Source: Owenia fusiformis (Eukaryota > Annelida > Polychaeta > Sabellida > Oweniidae). Taken from it: 25,000 nt of DNA. The stretch covers positions 1-25,000 of the forward strand of contig CAIIXF020000241.1 in assembly GCA_903813345.2 (NCBI GenBank), given 5' to 3'. The translations under genes and the position numbers were made by a program. Every line of letters begins with the position of its first letter. Position 1 is the first letter of the stretch. The notes beneath the pieces were generated by a model. It was not told where the DNA came from, did not search any database, and was given only the letters and a program-made list of their open reading frames with translations. Positions 12,801 to 21,800 of the stretch are shown here, one piece after another.

Positions 12801-15800
12801 CATTTTTTGTAACAATGGCAGGTCTAACCTGTTTACAATAGACTAGATCTAGTATATGTTGTACTTCGTTTGTCTTTCTGGTGTTTTATTCTGGTTTGAT
12901 TCTAACTATATCAACTTATCACGATTAGTGTTTTCTGATACTCTTCGCATATCCTTTTTACTGCGAGGAGATCTGATTGAAGTGGCAATAATAGGGTCCC
13001 TGAACAACACTTAAGTTTTCATTTTGTGTACGTAATTAGATCTAAGCTGGTAATCAATTTATAGTTGTATTTAGCATAGATTCCCTTATTGAATTTTTCA
13101 GAAATATTTCGCCCGTTTTGATGTATGTCATGTCACCTTGGTATGCTCAAAGTTATGATCGGTGAAACTACCAAATAATACAGGCGTTTCTTTGCGCCTG
13201 TGAAGACGTTAATTACGCCTGTGTAGACGTAACATTGCGCCTGTATGGACGTAAATTACACGTGTCGACGTAAATTACGCCAGTGTAAGTGTACATTCAT
13301 AGAGACGTTCAGGCACACATTACGTCCATATAGGCGTAATTTACATCCACACAAGCGGAAATGTTGAAATGTGGGAGTTAAAGAATTTAACGATCAAATT
13401 TATATCTTGACTCTACCTGCATGGCTTCCCACTTGCATGTCAAATCGGGTGTGTCAGCAAATCCAGTTCCTAATATGGTTATTTCAAGGCAATCCTCTTC
13501 TGTTTGATCACACACGGGTTCGTCGTCAAATTCCAACGACGTCGGGGCTTGGGATTTGTCTACTGAACAATCATCGCTAATGTAACCGTAGTTGCACTTA
13601 CAATTCCCCTCAATACACTCGCCTTGACCATTACAATTGTTTGGACACAGTTTACCTTAAACAAGTAGAGTTTGAAATACTCATTAGTAACGGCATATCA
13701 GCCAGACCAATCATTTAGAAAGACAGATGGGCCCCTGAGTACCCAAAGGGTGGGGTACAACCCCTCAATAACGGACACCGCGGAAGAAGAGGATGCTAAC
13801 ATTAATATTCTTAATGGCGACCCCACACTGTGCGTATGGATGAAAATTGCCAAATTTCACTTGGGTGCTATGGTTGCTATGGCAGGACTTTGAGAGATCA
13901 TATACAAGTGTGGTACTCGACATTGTAAGTAGATTAGCATATCTTGTATAATATTTTTCAGTGATATTCAAGTTTGAATTGTGAGCCAGTGTGATTATGA
14001 ATTATTTTCCACCTGAGACCTTGGTATAAGCTTACTTCGCTGTCAATTTAATTGAAGCATAATGGGATATCATAATGTTTTTATTAGCTGAATTAATATG
14101 CCGTTCATGGCTGTATAAATTTCTGGAAAGGTTCTTTATGAGCTTTAAGCTCCGATATGAAGTTCTCTTGCAAATTGAAACGGCCATAATACAAGACAGT
14201 ATCCCAACGCCCCAGATTTCCATCCAGGATATGACTTATTATTGAGAAATTCAATGGCGATGATTATTGTACACCACCGCGTCTTTGCACTTTGCTAGAA
14301 ATATCTGATTTTAATATCAAGAAATGATACTGTGATCATCACGACTAATAATCTTAGGATAAAAACGCGCATCTTTAAATATAAGAAATTAATTTGAAGC
14401 ATGCTCATTGATTTCATGAACTTGTAAAAATCCAATATGGCAGACGAAAGTCGAAAAATCGTTTCGCTACACCGCACTTCCGGCGGTTGATGAAATTGAA
14501 GACAAACGTCGAAAAGACGTATAATACTCGACGTACAATAAAAGAAAACAACAATGCCGAAAAGATTTTGAAGGAATATCGATCAAAAATATCTATGAGG
14601 TGAGAAGGTTGATCTATTTCTCCGGTCAAGCCAAGGAAATGGACTTGAATTTGGGCCCGAATTTTAGGGGAGTTTTATCTGAATAATCATGGAATAAAAA
14701 CGTTATTCAATGATTTCTCGTGAAATACAGAAAATATTCTAACCTTGAAAGTCTGTATTTCACTCTGTCAGCATCGTGAAATACAGACCTTCTCGGGAAG
14801 ATCTTTTTCCGAGGCTGTATTTCACTCGAATCATTGTCATTGAATAACTTATAGTACATGATGCACAATGTGGCACCCTTGAAAGCTGTAGACAAGCTTC
14901 GACTGACAGTTTTCAGGAGGGAAAATCCATTAACATTCACCTAGAATGCCAAGAAACTAATCAGTTCTAAACCATCATACATAGAAACATCCCTGATGTT
15001 TTCATATTGCTGGAAATCTATAGACAAGAATTATCGGGACGCACACCAGCCCAACCGACCGACCACCCTCCCGGCAAACTGAATATAGCCCCAACATGAT
15101 GCTATTATAATGAATATCGCATTGACTGAAATTAATTGAATAATATAGAATTATTATTACCTAAAACCTTTGCTGCATCGTCGCTATTTTCATCGTTCTG
15201 TTTAATTTCGTTTTCGCATTTTTGCATCAGGGATGACAATGCAGCCTCTGCCCAGTCTGTGTTGCCAGCCAACTACAATATGACACATAAAAAAGAGAAT
15301 ACTTAAAATAAGATCAGTCATTGTTTTCAAGAAAACGTGGTGTCAAATAAAATGTCGGGGTAGGATCATTAAAGTGCTAACTTTTCTGTATCTTTTATTT
15401 TTGTAAATTCATATCCTTGTGAATTAAATTAAGGGTTTATTTATATCAAATATTACATATGTGGAAACTTTTAATACAACACACGATAGTATTACGAAGT
15501 AAATATTAAGAACAGAGAGACAATAGAGACAGTATAACTAGATTACTAGCCATGGTTACATTATATTAGATAAAACATTATTAGGTAAACATCATATGGC
15601 GATTTAATGATGACTCTGTATGAGTAATTAAGAAAATGACCACACCAATTAATAAATAATATTTTAACCTAAACTTAATTATTTCTTACTAACATTGAAA
15701 TGGTAAAATGTATTTGATAAAGATTAACTAAGTATAGGCGTTCCTTCATATGGTTACACCCTCTCAATAACATATTTTCCCCAATGCACTAATTTGTTTA

Positions 15801-18800
15801 ATTTTAAAGATATTAAATCACAAATCTAAACCCATTTATCCAAGAGAGTCTCTTTAATTGCAATTCTGTTCTATTAATATCGAACCTACGCATTGTTAAC
15901 ATTGAAGCGTGGATCCCAAAAGCTTGCTTAAAAACATGCAGGTAGGATTATACAAATTAACGATATTGATATGTTATTTTTATTGAACAGTAGTCTGGTG
16001 GGAGAAAATAAATTTGTGATGACATATTATGCATACTTGTAAGAATAATATACACTCCCCTTCATACGTTTGGCAACCTTAGCTCCCCCATTGAACTAGG
16101 TGTTAAAGCGAAAAGCGTGAAAATTTGAAGGTATTGGAAATGAAATCAAGTTACGTTTCCATCAATATTATAAGACTGTTATTTCATAGCAGGTTAAGTG
16201 AATAAAAATTCAAACGTAAAGAGGATTTAACACGTAGTTCAATGGGGGAGCTAAGGTTGTCAAACTTATGGAGGGGAGTGTAACTTATTAATATAAATAG
16301 ATTGTAACTAATCGTAATTAAATAATATGAATACCAAGGACACGTGAAACTAGATTCAATTGACATAATTACTATCAAGGACGGATGAAATCAGACTGCA
16401 GCTTGTGAAAAATAATGTGAAGGACAAATTAAACTAGACTTTCAACTTAATTTACAAAAGGATTCAAATGAAACTCTATTTGTGAATTGATTAACTTGAA
16501 TACCTGCGACAAAAACTAGATTATAACTTAATCTGTTAATATTAACAGGAATATCAATGACACATTAATCTACATCATATGCTCCATTCCAAAAGTTTGA
16601 CAACAATAACTCCCTCTTTGGACAACATATTAAACCGGCATACGTAACACGAAATGTATTAATTATTAAATATAATAGATACAGATTAGACGGCCAACAA
16701 GCTGTTAGAACTTCATTATAGTTGTTGCTTTTTAAAATAAAACATTTAAGGCAGAATTTATGAATTGCTTTCATATTCCGTTATCTGCAATTCTAAAATT
16801 TCTCCGTCTATTTTTATTTTATACAAATCTCTTTATTCAAGATAGCCCAGGTCTGATGGTGAGGTGGAATTCTCAAACTTTTGGATAAATTAAATTAACT
16901 AGATAAACCTGAATATCAAGGACACATGATTGCAGCTCCACATTGATATCGACATTCGGTATTGTAGTACAGCCTTTGCCTATTGTAGATTCAGTCAAAT
17001 ATTCGTTACAGAATTCAGTCGCAGATTCATTTGTCCAACCATTGTTTGGCCACGAAATGTCCTGGAAAAGACATTATCACGTTTTATTTATATGTGAGAG
17101 AAGTGTAACAATACCCTCTGAGCTCATGGGTCCTGAATCATTTAATTCTGTCTGGATATTCTTACTTTGCGATAAAAACTCGAATACACCATACATGTAT
17201 ATAATATGTACATCTGAAGATGGGGGTGAAAAGGATCCCGCGATAATGAGGTTTGTATCGGACATGAATAACCTTACCTTTGCTTCAAAGTTTTCATCGT
17301 ACTCAAACACATTTTCATTTTCAGGGTCTGTTGTCTGTCTTTTCCCTCTGTTCTTCCTTCTTCTTGCGTTTCTTTCTTTTTTGCGGCGTGTTCTCGCAAC
17401 CATTTCCTCGGTTACATCTTCTTCCGCATTGGGTCTGTGTTTGGCGATAACATCAGTCTTATGTTGGCAAGAGCTTTCAATCCTGCCATCTATTAGTGCA
17501 ATACGTTTATATAAATAAAGATCATGTTGGATGTGCTGTTTGGGTTGCGGGTGGCTTGTTATGCCGATCAGATCTTACTCAAATATAGCTGACGAGATAA
17601 TCAAGGTTAGTTCCAATATTTAACTCATACTATGTAAAGGGATGTAGAGGATGCGGAGGATAGATCGGTAATGGCATAATAATTAGGCCTTTGAATATTA
17701 ATCTAATGCTGTCTTCTCTTAATGGGAAGGAGTGGGTTAATCTAAATTCATCAATTAACTTACTTTCGATGATGCATTTACAGAATGTTCTGTCCGACTT
17801 TTTAACTGCAGTATATTCTTTCAGCTGATCAGCATTCAGTTCAGAAAAATAGGAGTTAGTCCGTGCTACTCTATTTTTAAAAGAAATGTATCCTCGATTA
17901 AATTAGGAAAGAGGAAAAATGTTCTAATATAGTGTCATGTATATCGTTTTATGGGTGTATTTTTTTAAAAGAGGAAAGAATACTAATTCTTGGTATTTCT
18001 ATTAACTTCTGAAATGTTCAATATGACGAGCGATCTTGATAAAACATGCCTTTGTTCAGTGGGATTTCGAACTCTGGTTTGTCGTTGTTTTTTCTAATAG
18101 TTTTATTATGGTATACGTAAAAATAATGTAACAATGATCTACTATTAATCAAACTTTTAGGTTCGGCCGTCCCTCGGGCTCATCATTCTTGACATCTAGG
18201 TCAAATGCAATTTGTAAGTATAAACATAGTGACCCAAAACAGAACCACCTAAACGTTTAACCATACTTCAACATGAATGAAATGAACCTTATTTTCTTGT
18301 TTTAATGTACTTAATTGTTTTCTCGACAGTGCCTGGATAAAGTTGATTGCATAGATACTAAGAAAGTGTTATATTTTTCTGTTTTTTTGGCTAGGGTCAG
18401 TCTGAAGAAGGATGTGGGTGACCTACATACCGTAGTTAAAGGTAATACGAAACTGGAGACCATCAAATGTTTCTTCCGTTAATCTTACCTCCAAGCCTTG
18501 ATGAATGCAATTGGTTGCTGATGTGCATCGAAGCGTCCTTTGAATACATTACCATTGGGCATTTTCAAGTCGTTTCTGGGATTCTTGTCAAAGAATCCTA
18601 GTAATCCATCTGTCTTCTCGAAATCAGCCGGTGATGGTTGAACCCAGACATTAATAAATACGTTACTTTTACGTATCTCTATTCGGGTACCTGTTGGGAG
18701 GTGGACCTGAAAATGTAATTATTGACAATAATTATAGCTATAATTTCTTAATTCATTGACCTTGGTGGAAACATTATGTTGATTTATTGAAAAAGTAAAT

Positions 18801-21800
18801 AGTCTCGGTCGTATACTTAAAAAATACTATTTTTACTAAAAATATTAATTGATAATCGTTATTATAATATGAAATCTGCAAAAACATAACACTTGCATCA
18901 TATCGCTGTCTGGTTTTTGCAGGTTTTGGTACAATCATGAAACCTGTTGGTATCTCTTCTCCGAACGTTTTCTCAACCCAATATCGTGCCCTCATGCATT
19001 TGTGCAGCAGAAAGACGAACGTGCCACTCCTAATTGCAACACCACAATTGCAACTTGCCTGGCTACCCCGCCCACACTCCTCATAGAACACATGGACCTG
19101 AAGGAGAAGGAAAATTCTTTATTAGACTTTGTACAAGTATAATTTCCCTTTGTCTTATTTACCAAATTCTTAAGCAACATGGTGTTAGTCTATGTTTGGT
19201 TCCTTCATTTGAAAGTGATTACAACGAACAAAAATTAAACGAACCACAACAATACGTGCACAAACCTCTTGATTTGCCTCCTTGTTTCGGTAGAGGACGA
19301 ACTCTCCACGAAGGTAGTTGTTGTAGAATTTCCCATCAAATGTAGTGATATGTGGGTCATTAACAGACATTCCTCGAGCCCTTGGCACATCACCATCGCG
19401 CACCCTGATCTAAAACAAATATCAGTATTCATCCAGGGGTCTGTGAACATAGCGTATTATTACTTTAAATTTAATGCTAACCCTATAAGGAAATTGCAGA
19501 ATGAATCAGATACCTCCGTTTCTTCGATTGTACATTCCTTCCAGAGTTCAGGAGATGATGTGATCATCCAGTCTACTGTACCAGTCTGGTCTCTATCATA
19601 CACCAAGTCCTGTGTGGCCTTGAACCCTATAAGCTGGCCCTCCTCCCAATTATCTTTGGTAAATGTCACGCCACATGGGACAGCCCCAGAACCTTAATAT
19701 ATAACAAAGCGAGTTTAATATTCTTTTTAAAATGTTGTCGTATTTTTCGATATACCAACGAGATAAATGATATTCATATAGATATGGTAGTGAATTTGCA
19801 TGACCTACAGGTACTTGTGTAAGCCTGGATGGTTTAGACATGTTATTGTTATTTTGAATAAGTGAACGTGCCTAAGAGAAAGGAACATATGTCATTATGA
19901 AGCACAGGAAGGAAAAAAACATCGAAGAGCACAATCAGTTAAAATTAAACAATCTCCTCTGTTGTAATCGAAATTATGATATACAACGCATACGGGAACA
20001 ATGTCGGACAACCCCTCACACAATATCTATTATCAATATCAATCGATATCGAAGGCCAAATGACAATTGGGCATATAATTCAAACCTTTATTATACAATA
20101 CAAGTTTGTTGAGGAACAACTAAAATGATTTCAAATACGATTGACACTGAAAATAGACCCTGATATTCATTAAAAGATGGAGCATCCAGTGTCCTGAGTG
20201 ATGTGGGACAAACAAAAACCAATCTCAAAGTTGAAATGTGTCAAAGGGTCAAAACCAATTGCAACGTCGTCAAATTTAATAAAACCCAATAAATCCAATA
20301 AACAAAGGAATATATGATTGATTTTAGATGACTCATTCACTCTGACTTCAATGATTGAAAGTGTGTGTCAAACCTTTTAAATCAAAATATCATTCATCAA
20401 ATATTATGTAATGAAAAAAGTTAACTCGCTAGATGACAACGCCGTGGAAAAGGTTAATCGCTTGGTGTATGTCTTTACCTGAATACTCAACAATCAGTTG
20501 AGGAATCTCTTCATTTGTACCTAGGATCTTCACTGGTCTGAAGCCGCTTGTTTTAGAATTTATACCAACCTGGATGAACATATGCAAGTGTTCAAGTGCA
20601 ATAGATATTTCTCCCTAGTACAATCTACTTTACAGTATACATGTATGTGACGTATGTGGCCACATGATCAAGGCGAGTGGAAAAGATCTTGCGTTCTCAA
20701 TCTAAATGACAGTTTTGAACTCCGCTTTCATCAAATATTTAGATATAGTAAACAATTTTTCACTTCTCATTCAGGCGGAATTGAATATTGTACATATTAT
20801 TAAATAAATTAAGCCCAGAACTCAATATATTGTAGATGATTTAAAGCACTATATCGGGTGTCCCAAAAACGTCACACTTTTTGAAGAGTATTTTCTCAGT
20901 AATTAATGACTCAAATTTACCAAATGCTTCCATAAAAAGTAGCCTAAGAATATCATTAGCAAACCTTTTTGCAAGGGTTTTGTGTTTAACATGTTGCCCT
21001 GAATGAGCACCCGTCTTACAATTCCTTATGATAATATTCATAGGTGTCAACGCAATTACCAACTAATGAAATAAATGAGGATGATCAATTTCACAGAATC
21101 AAAAACAGCTTTATATTTTGCTGTAAAATTAGAATGCATATTATTTGAAATCCTGTATAGATATTTAAGATAAAAATAACATAATTATAAAAAGCGCATA
21201 CCTGTATGGTTATATTGTCCGTTGGGGGTAAAGTAGGTTTTATTTTAACATAGCCCACTTCACCTCCCTCCTTTATATCAACGCTTGTCTCAGTTGATAT
21301 CTGAAAAATTTGAGGAGGTTACGATCATTATTCAATGCACAAAAGTGAGTTCGATTATTGACCATTCATTGGATATTATATTGACTGTAGTGATACCAAT
21401 TGGAAAACTTCATACAATAGTACTAGAAGTGGCATTTACCTCAACTCCAGCAACGACGGGCTCTTTTGGTGAGACTGGACAGCCAAACGGCTTGCTTGGG
21501 TCTTCCTTAGCTTTGACGACGATTGTAATCTAATTGAAAGTACATTTATGTATTAATCAGAAGATTGTAAGATCTCATACTCTTCCACTGAAAAATTAAT
21601 GCTGTTTTTTAACTAATCTCACGAGTCTCCAAGTATTTTGTAATACCTTTTTTGTCTTTCCCGATTTGGTGCTTCGATAATCCTTGAAACAGGATGTTTG
21701 ATCGACCGAAATTAAGTATACAATTTAATATACTAACAAGGCAAGATGGGACATACCTCCTTTCCAATATTCTCTTTTATATCCTCTTCTTCCAAAGTGG

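Larger units (their letters stand above)
15273..16908 (-). other. intron with Tc1-like MITEs
   Basis: A 1,636-bp intron. It holds a 228-bp Tc1/mariner-like MITE (16053-16280) and a degenerate relative near 16580-16884. 15300-16050 is plain AT-rich sequence with nothing recognised. Confidence 0.7.

Noticed and set aside
16943-17518. Plus-strand ORF of 191 codons
   Set aside because: Spans two minus-strand exons (11 and 12) and the intron between; no domain, and the reverse strand matches the VWDE family.
19269-19697. Plus-strand ORF of 142 codons
   Set aside because: Antisense to exons 7 and 8, which carry the VWD start.
21733-21756. Exon 3 reading on past its donor to a stop (VCPILPC)
   Set aside because: A consensus gtatgt donor at 21756 and a phase-matched exon 4 show this is intron read-through.
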